A DNA stretch of 64,000 nt from Labia minor (lineage: Eukaryota; Arthropoda; Insecta; Dermaptera; Spongiphoridae), in assembly GCA_963082975.1 (NCBI GenBank), contig OY720349.1, positions 68,570,501 to 68,634,500 on the forward strand. Reading direction: 5' to 3'. The notes under the pieces were generated by a model. It ran no database searches, had not been told where the DNA came from, and saw nothing but the letters and a program-made list of their open reading frames with translations. The position numbers and the translations under genes are program-made. Shown here piece after piece: positions 1 to 11,060 of this stretch (positions within the stretch are counted from its first letter, which is position 1; each line of letters begins with the position of its first letter).

Positions 1-132
1 CTTAATTAAAATATATACAAGTGTTAATATAATTTCTGAATTTATTCTATTATCAGTAGTAATCCTTGCGGTCGAAATAGTCTATAAGCTATTACTATTT
101 TGAAAAATATAAAACTGAAGTCATCTAATTAT

Positions 133-138
<6 letters not shown>

Positions 139-195
<57 letters not shown>
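139..195. repeat. (TA)n microsatellite
   Basis: About 28 dinucleotide units, directly before the hAT-like fragment. Similar arrays lie at 861-893, 1063-1073 and 8348-8381. Confidence 0.97.
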
Positions 196-199
<4 letters not shown>

Positions 200-202
200 T
201 AC

Positions 203-375
203 AGTGGCGGATTAAGTTGATTGGGGACCCCGGGCGGTAAAATTGAAATGGATCCTCTGTTATTTACAATTATAATTGAAAGACAAATTTTGTTTATATT
301 ATAATTTAGACTGTTTTATACTTACATATAAAATACTTATGTAAAAAATACATAATTTTTACTGTGGTCGCCCGC
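203..375 (+). mobile_element. Fragment resembling a hAT MITE
   Basis: CAGTGGCGGATTAAG at 203 is the kind of tip seen in many animal hAT MITEs, followed by GC-rich ACCCCGGGCGG. A matching right side may be the CGCCCGCC text near 368. No target duplication could be fixed, because the left flank is a TA microsatellite. Confidence 0.35.
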
Positions 376-603
376 CAAGACCCAAAATTAATTATTTTTT
401 CTTAAGTTACCATTTTAGAAAACAAATTTTTGATGGGTCATTTTTAGAAAACCCATTTAACAATTGTAAAAAATAATTAAAATAATTTATTAAGTTTATT
501 ATAATTTTAAAGTTTATAATAATAAATTGTATGAATTTGATAAAAGGGTCGGTGTTCCAGGTACTTTTTTTATTATTATAATATAAAATACAATCGTCTG
601 GTT

Positions 604-622
604 ACACACACACACACACACA
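604..622. repeat. (CA)n microsatellite
   Basis: Nine to ten CA units. Confidence 0.95.
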
Positions 623-857
623 ATAGGCTATATATATATATGTAGATTTTAAGAGACACGATTTTCAAACCATCCATGATAGATAAACAAACAAATGGTA
701 ATTGTGATTTACATCTCAAAACCCCATTGGTGGTGGCTTTGTCTCTGAAACAAGACTTTCGCCAAATAAATCCATGACTAAGACCCAGTACACAGACAAA
801 CACCAACACTAACAGCCTCCTATTTCCTAAATGGAAGTTGAAATATTGTGGTAATCG

Positions 858-896
<39 letters not shown>

Positions 897-1293
897 TGTG
901 CTGAGATAATCGATTTATCAGCAGCTCAATGCATACTAAATACGATTCCCAGTCAAGTTCTAAGAGCTCTCAGTACTACTAAGCTCTTACATATGTACTA
1001 GAATCTCTATTCTGACGGAAATTCCTGAGAATATACCTCTTTGATCTAATAATCCTACAACTATATATATATATTATAGTTAAACCCTGAATAACCTGCA
1101 TTAAATCGCTCTTAACGGAATATAAAAGCTTTAAGTTTAACAGTAATTAGAATATCACCTACTATATTTATCATAGATATATAAAAATTAACAGAAAATA
1201 AGTTTTTATATGAATAATTCGAAAAAGACCTAAACAATAAGTATATATAATATATGTATATATAAATTTAACATTTTTTTCTGAATATATATA

Positions 1294-1327
1294 AAGGGTG
1301 TCCCAAAATTAACGCAAGATTTGAATT
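1294..1327 (+). repeat. Left terminal inverted repeat of the DD41D mariner
   Basis: 34 bp, identical to the reverse complement of 2564-2597. It is preceded by TA. Confidence 0.93.
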
Positions 1328-1406
1328 TGCCACCATTTATGCAGTACAGTGTTGCCAACCCTAAAAACAAAATAAATCGACAGTTGACAGTTTAGGGTTA
1401 GTAAAA

Positions 1407-2492
1407 ATGGAGCGTTACGCAATAGAACAACGTGTCTTCATTGTTGAGCAATATTTCAAAAATAATGAATGCTTGGCGGCCGTAGTTCGAAAATTTCATA
1501 CAAAATATGGTCGGAATAGTGTTTTAACTTCGTCAACTGTGAAGCGATTAATTGAAAAATTCCGAGAGACAGGATCCGTGGGAGACGCCAAACACACTGG
1601 TCGTCCAAAAACAAGCCGTTCAAATGTCAATATAGAGGCAGTGCGTGCGAGTGTCGGTGACAATCCAGGAACCTCAATTCGGCGTCGTGGACAAGAATTG
1701 CAAATTTCAAGAAGCTCTCTACAGCGTATACTCACTAAAGATCTGTGTCTCCATGCTTACAAAATTCAATTAACACAACTACTGAAGCCCAATGACCATG
1801 CACAGCGAAGATAGTTTGTTGAATGGATTACTGAGCAACAACAAATGAATGCTGATTTTTCGAGCAAACTCATCCTAAGCGACGAAGCACATTTTCACCT
1901 TGATGGCTTTGTTAATCGCCAAAATTGCCGCTTTTGGGGTTCTGAAAATCCACATGTGATTGTCGAAAAACAAATGCATCCACAACGTGTCACAGTTTGG
2001 TGTGCATTTTGGGCGGGAGGCATAATTGGACCATACTTTTTTGAAAATGAGGCTGGTCAAGCAGTGACTGTTACTTCTGCTCGATATCGCGACATGATAA
2101 CACGGTTCTTTTTGCCGAAATTGGATGATATTGATGTGGCTAATATGTGGTTTCAACAAGACGGTGCCACATGCCATACAGCCCGTGAAACACTTCAATT
2201 ACTGCATGAGACATTTCCAGGTCGTGTACTCTCTCGTTTCGGTGATCGGAATTGGCCCCCTAGATCGAGTGATTTAACACCATTAGATTTCTTTTTATGG
2301 GGATATCTAAAATCACAGGTCTACGTCAATAAGCCCACAACTACGCGTGTATTAAAGGAGGAGATTCAACGTTGCATCAACGAAATTCAGCCACATTTAT
2401 GCAGAACGGTCATGGAAAATTTCGACAAACGAGTGCGTATGTGTATGCAAAGCCGCGGAGGCCATTTGCCCGATGTGTTATTCCATAAATAA
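1407..2492 (+). pseudogene. DD41D mariner transposase with one nonsense codon
   Basis: The frame from the ATG at 1407 runs 361 codons to TAA at 2490-2492 and is broken only by TAG at 1812-1814 (codon 136). Both parts are in the same frame, so this is a point nonsense change and not a frameshift. Residues 1-110 carry paired helix-turn-helix-like DNA-binding segments typical of Tc1/mariner transposases, with the GRPK linker near residue 67. The catalytic domain follows. The first aspartate is D159 in LSDEAHFHLDG, the second D252 in WFQQDGATCH, and the third D294 in TPLDFFLWG, after WPPRSSD. The transposase would cut and paste the element at TA sites in the nucleus. An ATG at 1845 could start a product with the catalytic triad but without the DNA-binding domain. 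Family assignment is firm; activity is not expected without readthrough. Confidence 0.9.
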
Positions 2493-2563
2493 CCCTATCC
2501 TATGTACTTTATGAATCATTAAAAAAATTACAATCAAAAGACTAAAAACTGTGTTTTCTATTT

Positions 2564-2597
2564 AATTCAAATCTTGCGTTAATTTTGGGACACCCTT
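2564..2597 (-). repeat. Right terminal inverted repeat of the DD41D mariner
   Basis: 34 bp, perfect inverse of the left end. It is followed by TA and starts 71 bp after the transposase stop. Confidence 0.93.
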
Positions 2598-2599
2598 TA

Positions 2600-3296
2600 T
2601 ATATACTAAAGAGTTGGAAGAAGTTTATAATAAAAGTATGCTAATAAATATAAATAAAAGAAAAGCAGAACAAACAGTTGGTTAAATGGTACATTGATAA
2701 ATGAGATTAATATATCACAAATGAATGAAACAACCTGGAAGATTGGCTTATTCATTAAATGATAACAAAAGAAAAAGCCAGTCATTGCAAACACCAAGCA
2801 AGTCACTCGGTTGCTACCCTTGCACTACCAACCAATTCATTCTATGATTCATGTTGATTAATCAAATTCTAGTTAAAAATCATTGATTTAACAATTATTA
2901 AAACGATATTATTCCATTAATAAGAATATTAATTAATGAAACCTTTAAACTTTAACCTTTCAATTAATCCTTTATATTAATAATATTAGAATGATTTTTA
3001 AATGTTGAGAAATTAAAAACAAAATACGTTATAGAACTAAGCTTAAAGTTATGTTTCTATTATATTAAATGAAATTATTTTCTGAAAAATTAACAATACG
3101 AATTATATAGTTTTCATCAAAATTTTTGTTATAATACCGATAGTATTTTTCAAGATCAAAGATAATAATGTATGATAATCATGTCACCTTTCTAGACAAT
3201 GTATTTCATATTTGAAAATCTAATATAATAAATTAAAAATATAAATAAATAAAAATAGGACCTCATTCAATTAAAAATTAATAAATAGTTGTTAAC
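2600..3296. other. Gene-free AT-rich stretch
   Basis: 2700-2850 is slightly richer in GC (AAGCAAGTCACTCGGTTGC). Nothing else was seen. Confidence 0.6.
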
Positions 3297-3345
3297 GCCA
3301 CGGTCTTCGTCCTGGGCCTGTCAAAGCATCTCTCAAGCTGGGGTC

Positions 3346-3515
3346 TATCGGATGGAGTCAACCCAGTCTCCTTGATCAAAAATGGGAAGCTATTTGATAA
3401 CAAATAGTAACAAGTAGCGCCTCCGATCAAGAAAATCAAGATAAAGGTTAATAGGACCCGTTCTCCTGATCATAGGACACCTAATTGATATAACCAACTT
3501 GATAGGGGCTGTCCT
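3346..3515 (+). repeat. R3 dispersed repeat, copy 1
   Basis: It shares with 37738-37890 the ordered blocks GGAGTCAACCCAG, AATGGGAAG, AGTAGCGCCTC, AAGGTTAATAGGACC and CTGATCATAGGACACCTAAT. A GC-richer leader from 3297 (CCACGGTCTTCGTCCTGGGC) belongs only to this copy. It is non-coding; the class is unknown, perhaps a SINE or MITE. Confidence 0.75.
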
Positions 3516-5559
3516 TACAAGAGTTAAGTTGTTTTTGTTTTATTTTTTTTTTTTCAAATACACCATATTACAATTATTATTTATGGAATAATCGAAAAAT
3601 AATAATTTTTTTTAATCAGATGATTCTTAATTATTTTCATTTTAATCAATTTAAGGAATTCTTATGAATGAACCATCTAACGCTGACGACAAAGCCTAAT
3701 TTATATTTAAATAAAAATATAGAAATTCCTCAAAAAAGCATTTTAAAAATTATTAACATTTAAATTAATTTATAAATAAATAAATATTTTATAAAAAGAC
3801 ATGAAAAAAATTATATATATATATAATGAATCTGATTTGGTTTTATTGGTCATGTCCCATAGGGAATTGATTGCTTGAATATTTATTAAGTTAATTATAT
3901 CCCTTTGAACTAAATATATTTACAAATTGTTACTAATTTAGGAAAATATATTTGTGTGAATTCCGATACCTTTTTTAAAAATATTGTGATTCAGATGATG
4001 ATAATGTAAATTAATAAATACGAGTAAATAAATGTGTGTCTATAAAATAAAATAAATATTATTATTAAATATCTGATAATTTATTTTTTTGAACTAAATA
4101 ATTATAATTACATTCTAACAAGTTTACAAAATTTGAAAAATTAAAAATTGTTTAATATGAAGAAAGATTGAAACATGTTTTATCCATCAGACTATATATA
4201 TATATATGTACATATATAATAATATATTTATTTTTGAATAAATAAATATTTTATATTCTGAGTTTCTTAGAAGTGAAATACTATGATAAAACGATTCATA
4301 GAATTCATAATTGATTAAATATTTTGGAAGGACACAACTTGAGAAAAATTATATGTATATTGACAGCCCAAGAGAGAGTGAGAGAGGAGAGGAGAGGTGA
4401 GGAGAGGAGAGAGCAAGAGCAAGTGTGTGTTTGTGTGAAAGAGAGAGAGGGGACTATTAATTTTTTTATCATTTTACACGCTCTAGAAGTGCATATCAAG
4501 CAAAAAATATACATAAATATAAAATATCAATTACTGTTGAACCGTTTAAGCGCTAAAAGGGCAGACTGTCAAATTGATGATATTGCAAAAACCACTTTTT
4601 CACCAATGCTTTAAATAATCAAAGGCAAGATTTTTATTTTTTTAATTTATTTATTTATTATTATTATTTTTTTTGAATAGACATTTTTAGGGAGATATTT
4701 AATTATACAATTCATCGTACTTTATTCATTTCCATTCCATTAAATAAATAAAATAATTAATTTTTTTTTTGTTTTAAAAAAATTTGATATTTATTTTTTG
4801 AAATTACTTCTGGTTGAACAAAAAAATACGTTTTTTTTTTATTTATATAATTTATTATAAATATTTTATTTAGAATATATATTTCTTAATTTATATACGT
4901 GAGCATCTATAAATGAGGTCTAGATAAAAATAAAATGGTGGACAAAACGAGTACGTTTTGATAAATGTTCTATTTTTTAAAATTATAAATCACAAATTGA
5001 AATAATGATAATAATAAAAGAAACATAAATGGCCTGATAAATGTTACTATTCCGTATGATTTTCAAACACACGCAATTTCTATTTTTTTTATCCTTTTCC
5101 TTTTATTATATACTTAGACTATTTTAAAATTCTTTAGAATATTTATGAGTGAAAAATATGAAAAGAATTTAAAAAAAAAATGAATAAATCTACATAAAAT
5201 ATTGTATTAATTTGTTTAGATTTCTAAGGAGTGAGTTTATGAAATAAAAGTTTTATTTTGTTTGCCTTTTTTCAAATTATAATAATGTCACTTAAACTGT
5301 TTCTACTGTAGATAAAAATCATAATCAATATAATTTGTTTTTGAAAAAGAAAATAAGCATTCACACCCATGAAATAAATACCTGTATTTAATTTTACTTA
5401 ATTAAAATGAGTAAATATAATAAACTCTAATATATTATTTTCAAAATTATTTATTTATTTGATACTTTACATGCTTTTTTAACCATTTTGTAAAATATTA
5501 TTAAAATAAATGAACTTTTGTAAAATTACTTTTTGAGGTTAATTTTAATTAATTTCATG
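3516..5559. other. Gene-free AT-rich stretch
   Basis: It has a purine-rich (GAGAGGA)n patch at 4370-4455 that creates overlapping open frames on both strands. These have no protein character. There are many short A and T runs. Confidence 0.6.
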
Positions 5560-5567
5560 TTTTAGGG

Positions 5568-5739
5568 CAGTGATACTCAACCTTTTTTTTTTACCGCGGC
5601 ACACTTTTAACGGTTTAAACATTTGGCAACACAAAGAAAAAGATAAGTGTAAAAGTTTACCATATTGAAAAAATGTAGGAAAAAAGTCGGAATTGTTAAG
5701 AGCCTCATAATCTCGCGGCACAGTGGTTGAGAATCACTG
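5568..5739 (+). mobile_element. Short hAT MITE, 172 bp
   Basis: The ends are CAGTGATACTCAACC and the inverse CAGTGATTCTCAACC (one difference). They are flanked by TTTTAGGG (5560-5567) and TTTTAGGA (5740-5747), an 8-bp duplication with one change. The interior has CGCGGCACAC-type text at both sides, as in the common animal hAT MITEs that start CAGTG-TTCTCAACC. It is non-coding. Confidence 0.88.
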
Positions 5740-5747
5740 TTTTAGGA

Positions 5748-7021
5748 CCTGCTATGCCAACTGAAAATGCTTTATATTAATATAATTTTACATTAATATT
5801 CTAATTAAATAAGGGAAGACTGATTTCTTAGGATGAAAAATTCGAAAATATTAATTTACAATAAACTTTTTTTTAAATATTATTACATATAATCTGATAA
5901 TATGCAATATAAAATAACATCCTACATAATAAAAATAATTGAATTATTCAAAATTTAAAATTTTCTTTTATGTCCATCTTTTATTTAAAAGAAAGCGCTA
6001 AGATTAAGTGTAATAAAAAAAAATTTGCTTGATAAAAAAATTTCTTATCTTTCTACAGATAAACTTAATCGGAAGAAGAACTTAATCTTGTATAAAAGGT
6101 CGTTAAAATAAAAAAAACATTGAGGCAGGTTTGGATTAGAGTGATTTAGTAATGTAAACAATCGGAAAATTCAATAACACCGCCAAAAATCATTCATAAT
6201 GAAAACGAAACGTAAATTTACGTAAGTAAACATTTGAAAAATAGATATTATTAGGATCTAGATTTAAGAAAGAACGAAAGAAAAATAGCAAAAAAAAAAA
6301 GAAGAAAAAAGAAGAAAAGAAAAAATCTTGGAAATTTATACCATTCATTTTCAACGAAAGAAGGAAAGAATCTTAATTTTTATTTTTCTATTTTACCTTT
6401 TTTTTTAACTTCTTCTCTTTTGATAAAACTTCTGATCAGGCAATTAGGACAGGTGGGGTTACAACTTTTCCAGGTTACTACTACTAATTAAATATTTATT
6501 GTCAAACTTAAGAACATTTATCGAATATATATATATATAATTCTCTTTTTCTCATTATTTTAAAATGACACATTTTCAATATTGAAGATTGAGGTAAGAA
6601 AAAGACATTGATGAAAATGAATTGAAAAAGGCAATGGGAACAAAAAGCCATTTGAATTTTTTATTATTATTCTCTGCATAACTTTTTATACTTCTCATTT
6701 TCATCTTCCTTCTTGAGAGTGTTTTATTTTCATATATTTTATTTTCTCTCCCCCCCCCCCCCAATTTTATATCATAAAAAAACAAATCATTTCGATTTTG
6801 TATGTTGTTTATAGGAAGTATAATTATTACCATAGTATTTGAGTAAAATTGTCATTTTCTTTTAAATAAAAGAAATTTAAAGTTTTTGTTTAGTTGTTTG
6901 ATTATAAATATATTTGTAAACTTGTTGAACGTTATAACTTTGAACAATGAATGGTTGTTAGTGATTTTTTTTTGTATCTATACCTTTTGATTTGTATATT
7001 AATCTATTTCTTTATATATAT
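5748..7021. other. Gene-free AT-rich stretch
   Basis: It includes a purine run (GAAAGAAC, AAGAAGAAAAGAA) at 6260-6370 and poly-C at 6751-6763. No supported gene. Confidence 0.6.
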
Positions 7022-7553
7022 GTAGATATAATATTGAAAAAGATTATATTTTTGTGTGGATTAAGGGGACTTTGTAAATAGTTTGTATTGATAAATAAAC
7101 ATTATTATATATTAATAAATAAACATATATAAAGAAATAAGGGATAAAGAAATATATTTAATTCAGTTTATTAGGTAAGATATTATAAATAATTTATTGT
7201 TAATTATATATGATATAAATTGTCTTTTCCTAATTTTAAAGAAATATCTTTAATTCAGTTTATATAATGTTAGATCTTTGGGATGAAATGAAAAATCTTG
7301 GTTTAAATAGTAATATACTAAAATTTATTAACAAATTAAAATTAGGAAAAGACAATGTATATCATATATAATTAACAAAAAATATTTATAATATCTTACC
7401 TAATAAACTGAATTAAAGATATTTCTTTATCCCTTATTTCTTTATATATGTTTATTTATTAATATATAATAATGTTTATTTATCAATACAAACTCTTTAC
7501 AAAGTCCCCTTAATCCTCATAAAAATATAATGTTTTTCAATATTATATTTACA
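7022..7553. repeat. Large imperfect palindrome (foldback), arms about 217 bp
   Basis: The left arm (7022-7238) and right arm (7337-7553) are inverse copies that differ at only a few places by eye. They share, in opposite order, GGATTAAGGGGACTTTGTAA, a TAAATAAACATATATAAAG block and GTCTTTTCCTAATTTTA. The 98-bp spacer (7239-7336) also has a partial copy of the arm text AATTCAGTTTAT. No ORF or target duplication was identified. Read as RNA it would make a long hairpin. Confidence 0.88.
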
Positions 7554-8115
7554 AATATATAATTTAAATAATATTTGGTTGCATAATATATTCAGGAAAA
7601 TTAAGTAAACAAGTTTATTAAAGGGCTCATAGTATATAAACTTAATATAATAAAATATATTAAATACTCTAGAGTATTTGAATTTGTTATTTATATTTTT
7701 TATTTGTTTTATTTTAAATAATTCGACAACTCTCATTTCATCTAGTGCTCCATGTCATATCATCAAGATGAAATTGTTAACTAATCTTTGAAAAACAAAC
7801 TTGAAACTTTTCCCATAAGGAACAAATGTTGCCATACGAAGGAAAGTGGAAGTAGGAGCAATGTGATATTATGTTGACAATCTTACGATCCCAAAATCAA
7901 CATGGAGATTGACTTTTAGTTATTATTTTTATATTCCTCCTCTTATAACTAGGATGAGAACGTGAAACCAATTATAGAAAAATATAAAAAGGATATAGTC
8001 CTTGAAACAAAAATGAAAATGAAAAAAAGTTAATTTATAAAAAAATATCAATTATAATAATAATAATTCATTTAAGTAATTAAATAATCATAAATAAAAA
8101 AAATTTAAAAATCTC

Positions 8116-8147
<32 letters not shown>

Positions 8148-8346
8148 GAAAAATGCTTGATTTAAATAAATTAAATATTAATCAATCTTTACTTCATAAG
8201 CTATTTTGTAAAATTATAAAAGATTAACTTTAATTGATGAATAATGAATAATGAAAGATGAGAAATATTAATTTGAAATATTTTAAACCATAAGCCTTCC
8301 TAAAAACATTTTCGATCATCAACTGTTTCTTAATGAATATAAAGAA

Positions 8347-8382
<36 letters not shown>

Positions 8383-9384
8383 AATTTTGATCAAAATCCT
8401 AATTAAAACTTTTTAACATTTAATTAATTCATTATATACAATTAAATAGAAAATTTAAGATTATACTTCAGCCTTTGTAGTAATACCATTATTATTAGTT
8501 AAGTCTTAAAAGGTGGGGGAGGGAGGAGTAGCTGTTGTTGATGTAGTGGCTTGAGGATCTTCAGGGACTCTAATTCGTTTTTGGCCTCTAAATTATTAAA
8601 GAGTTGTAATTGCTATTTTATAATTGGATTTTTACGACCTGGTAGTTTATTTTATAGGCAACAATTAAAAATCCTTCGCTTGCCTGGAGGCACTGATATA
8701 AATGAGCTTTTGCCACCGTTTTTTTTCCACCCTCTTTGTTACACGATGTTTTCAGAGTATTTATTTATTTTAAGAAAGGAATTCAATTATATAAGTAATA
8801 AAAATTAAAAAAAAATTAATTCTTTTTATTTTAATGGAAATTATTAATATTTTTTTAATAAGTCATAATAATAATATATTTTTTTCGAGTAAATAATAAA
8901 TCAAGTCTAAGATTCATTTCATTTTTAAACAAAATTATTCTATTTTTTTTAAATTTATATATATATATATACGCGTATATATATATATATATAACATTTA
9001 ATAATAGTAATATTAATTTGATGGCAAAATTAAAAAACTTAAATAAATAAATAAATAGAATATTTGTAAAAATCATAATTCATTCAAGGTAAAAATTTGT
9101 AAAAAATATAAAATATGAATTAATCAATTTTGATAAGTATTGTTTGTTTTATATCAGTCCAATAATAAAATTTAAAAAGTTTAAAAAAGGTTTTAGATTT
9201 TTTTTTATTAAAAAATATTGTATTTGTTTTTTTGTTATTAATGTTATACTATTATTATATTATTATATGAAAATCAGGTTCATTTTGTTAGAGGAAATAA
9301 TAAAGTTAGTCAAATAACATTAACATTAACATTAGGCTATTTATTTTGTATCTCATTAAATCTCATGACCAGGAGAGGTGGAGA
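7554..9384. other. Gene-free AT-rich stretch
   Basis: It has poly-A at 8116-8144, (TA)n at 8348-8381, and a somewhat richer patch at 8505-8760. The patch has an 85-codon frame (8551-8808) that I do not recognise and that lacks splice or start support. Confidence 0.55.
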
Positions 9385-9830
9385 TTGCATGAGCTTTGAC
9401 AACGGCTTTTGAATGCCCTATATATGCAATGAAGGAAGTTCACCCCTTCCTCCTTCCACTACACCCCGCCGTTGGCACGACCGGACATCTTAAATTGAAA
9501 TGGCGAGCAGCAAAGTTAAAGCCGCAACGGCCGGGGCTATTAATTATCGCTCGCGACCCTCGGATAAATCAGCCCCCCCCCCCCTCTCTCCAACCAAAAA
9601 GGGCAAGGGCCCCAAATCTCACCACCAACAGCCCTTGTGTTAGCAATCTTAGGCTGGCAAACGGCCCGAAGGCAAACAAACATGGGAAGGCTCTCTCCAG
9701 AACTGTCTGGGGCTGCTCTTTTCCTTCCTTCCTTCTTCTCCATCTTCATCTCTTCTACATGTTCCTTTGGTCCATTTGGAATACTTGCTAGTTCGCTGAG
9801 ATATCTATCCAACGATTCTCGTCGGCATTA
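9385..9830. promoter_or_regulatory. GC-richer non-coding island, candidate regulatory element
   Basis: This block is far richer in GC and CpG than its flanks: AAGCCGCAACGGCCGGGGC, then ATTAATTATCGCTCGCGACC with a homeodomain-type ATTAATTA core, and ACAGCCCTTGTG. Open frames exist on both strands (for example 9396-9791 plus and 9540-9812 minus), but none gives a recognisable protein, and each spans a poly-C run. A conserved non-coding element or the edge of an unrecognised exon are the alternatives. Confidence 0.35.
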
Positions 9831-9886
9831 AATTCTTTGTTCAATAAATCTTGCATCTTTCACCGTCATCGTCACCCTTCGTTTCT

Positions 9887-9924
9887 CCCCCCCCCCCAAA
9901 AAAAAAAAAAAAAAAAAAAAAAAA
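9887..9924. repeat. C-run followed by A-run
   Basis: Eleven C directly followed by about 27 A. Other long homopolymers are A at 8116-8144, 24644-24666, 25970-25988 and 36692-36716, T at 43529-43550, C at 6751-6763 and 41503-41517, and G at 27063-27074 and 62743-62754. Confidence 0.95.
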
Positions 9925-10539
9925 TGGTAATTATTATCAAATCAACATGGAGAAACGAAGAAAAGGAAAAGAAAAAAAAAACTATCATAGGACAAAGAAA
10001 AATAATTTATCATTTTTATTAATAAAAAAATATTATCTAATGAAATTTGAAATTCTAAATAATCGATCCAATTATATAATTCTATTAATTAAAGAATATT
10101 TAAAAAAAAAATATATGTACTATATATGTACTATATTTATAATGAAGTCTATTTTTGAATCTATAAACACAATTTCATGGTATAATTTACTTCATTTAAT
10201 TTAATAGGCTTAAATGAATTGACAAAATACATAAAAATTAAATCAAAAAGATTTTCACGGAAGTAAAATTAAATATAAAAATATTTTTTCTTAAAAAATC
10301 CAATATAAAAATATGTTTTATTTAATTTACAATTTGTTGATAAGGTAATACCCCCAGTAGTTGACACTTTAACAAAATTTTCGGCTTTCAACTCACTTTG
10401 CTCAGAGTTCATTCACTTTATGGCAACCATTTCATCAACAATAGAGTCTATAAATATCCCTCTAACAAGTTCCTAAAGCCAATAATTCTAAAAGTTCAAG
10501 GTAAAAATTATATTAATTTTCTACATAAAAATGAAATTG

Positions 10540-10612
10540 GTTTAGTAGTTGACACCCCACCTAAGAATGAAAACTTAGTAGTTGACACACTTTTGGATGA
10601 ATAGTTGACACA
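10540..10612 (+). repeat. Left subterminal GTTGACAC repeats in the pogo-like element
   Basis: Three copies of (A/T)AGTTGACAC lie within about 70 bp, near 10544, 10578 and 10603, in addition to the one in the terminal repeat at about 10355-10368. Their spacing is irregular. The reverse complement recurs near the right side at about 11046-11070, 11092-11102 and 11451-11477. Confidence 0.75.
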
Positions 10613-10694
10613 TGATAAAAAGGCTCTTATTTCATGAAAAATTTGGTTTTATTTTATTTTTTTAATACAGAGAGTTTACACAATAATAAATTAT

Positions 10695-11060
10695 TCAAGA
10701 TAGCTTATTCTTCTTTGCTTCTCTTGCTATTTTTTTCAAATCCTTTTCAAGTTCTTTCTCTTTTCTCTTTCTCTCCCTCTCAGCAACACGCTCAAATGTA
10801 GCCTTTTCTGATTCCTCCTTTTTCTGTTGTTTCTTCTTGAGATATTGCTGGAAGTTATGTCCTGATACGATGGCAGGAATTTTTTCTTGGGTAGTCCTCT
10901 TTTTGGGGGGAACTTTAGTTTGTTTTTTAAAAAACAAGTGTCTCTTGAATGGACTGGGTATGTCAGTGACTGTATGAGCTGTAGAAGTTCCTGGTTGACT
11001 AGAAGCTGGATCAGTTTCACTGAGGAAGGTCTTCTCAACTGGCATGTCAACTAGTGTCAA
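10695..11060 (-). pseudogene. Lysine-rich C-terminal remnant of a pogo-like transposase
   Basis: The 121-residue frame has an acidic/serine N-part, then DIPSPFKRHLFF at residues 33-44, then KEKIPA-like text (QEKIPAIVSG), then a highly charged coiled-coil-like tail rich in K, E and R (residues 74-121). From memory, pogo/Tigger-type transposases of insects and other animals end with a similar SPFK-LF block followed by a basic coiled tail. The length is about a quarter of a full transposase, and no DDE/D catalytic motif is present. The start ATG at 11060 lies inside a GTTGACA repeat and is probably not the original start. It may be a passenger remnant kept by chance, or a short DNA-binding or nuclear-localising peptide; the first is more likely. 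Confidence 0.55.

Larger units (their letters stand above)
1..1291. other. Gene-free AT-rich flank
   Basis: Apart from the microsatellites and hAT-like fragment listed, 380-600 and 900-1290 hold only AT-rich sequence. The ORF on the minus strand at 576-809 spans CA and TA repeats and is incidental. Confidence 0.6.
1294..2597 (+). mobile_element. DD41D mariner (rosa-like), nearly intact
   Basis: The element is bounded by perfect 34-bp inverted repeats (1294-1327 and 2564-2597) starting AAGGGTGTCCCAAAATTAAC, and is flanked by TA (1292-1293 and 2598-2599) within TA-rich DNA. It is 1304 bp, the usual size of a complete mariner, and holds one transposase reading frame on the plus strand. The identity of both ends implies recent insertion. 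The second-to-third aspartate spacing of 41 residues is that reported for the rosa group of insect mariners. The only visible defect is one in-frame stop in the transposase. Confidence 0.93.

Noticed and set aside
4324-4614. 96-codon ORF and its antisense partner at 4305-4514
   Set aside because: Both come from a GAGAGG-type purine array, and the encoded text is simple repeats without family character.
8551-8808. 85-codon ORF with PGGTDINELLPPF
   Set aside because: No homologous family comes to mind, the start has poor support, and the last third is AT-rich simple text.
9837-10204. Overlapping ORFs with long lysine runs
   Set aside because: They are read through the C-run and A-run at 9887-9924, so they are low-complexity artefacts.
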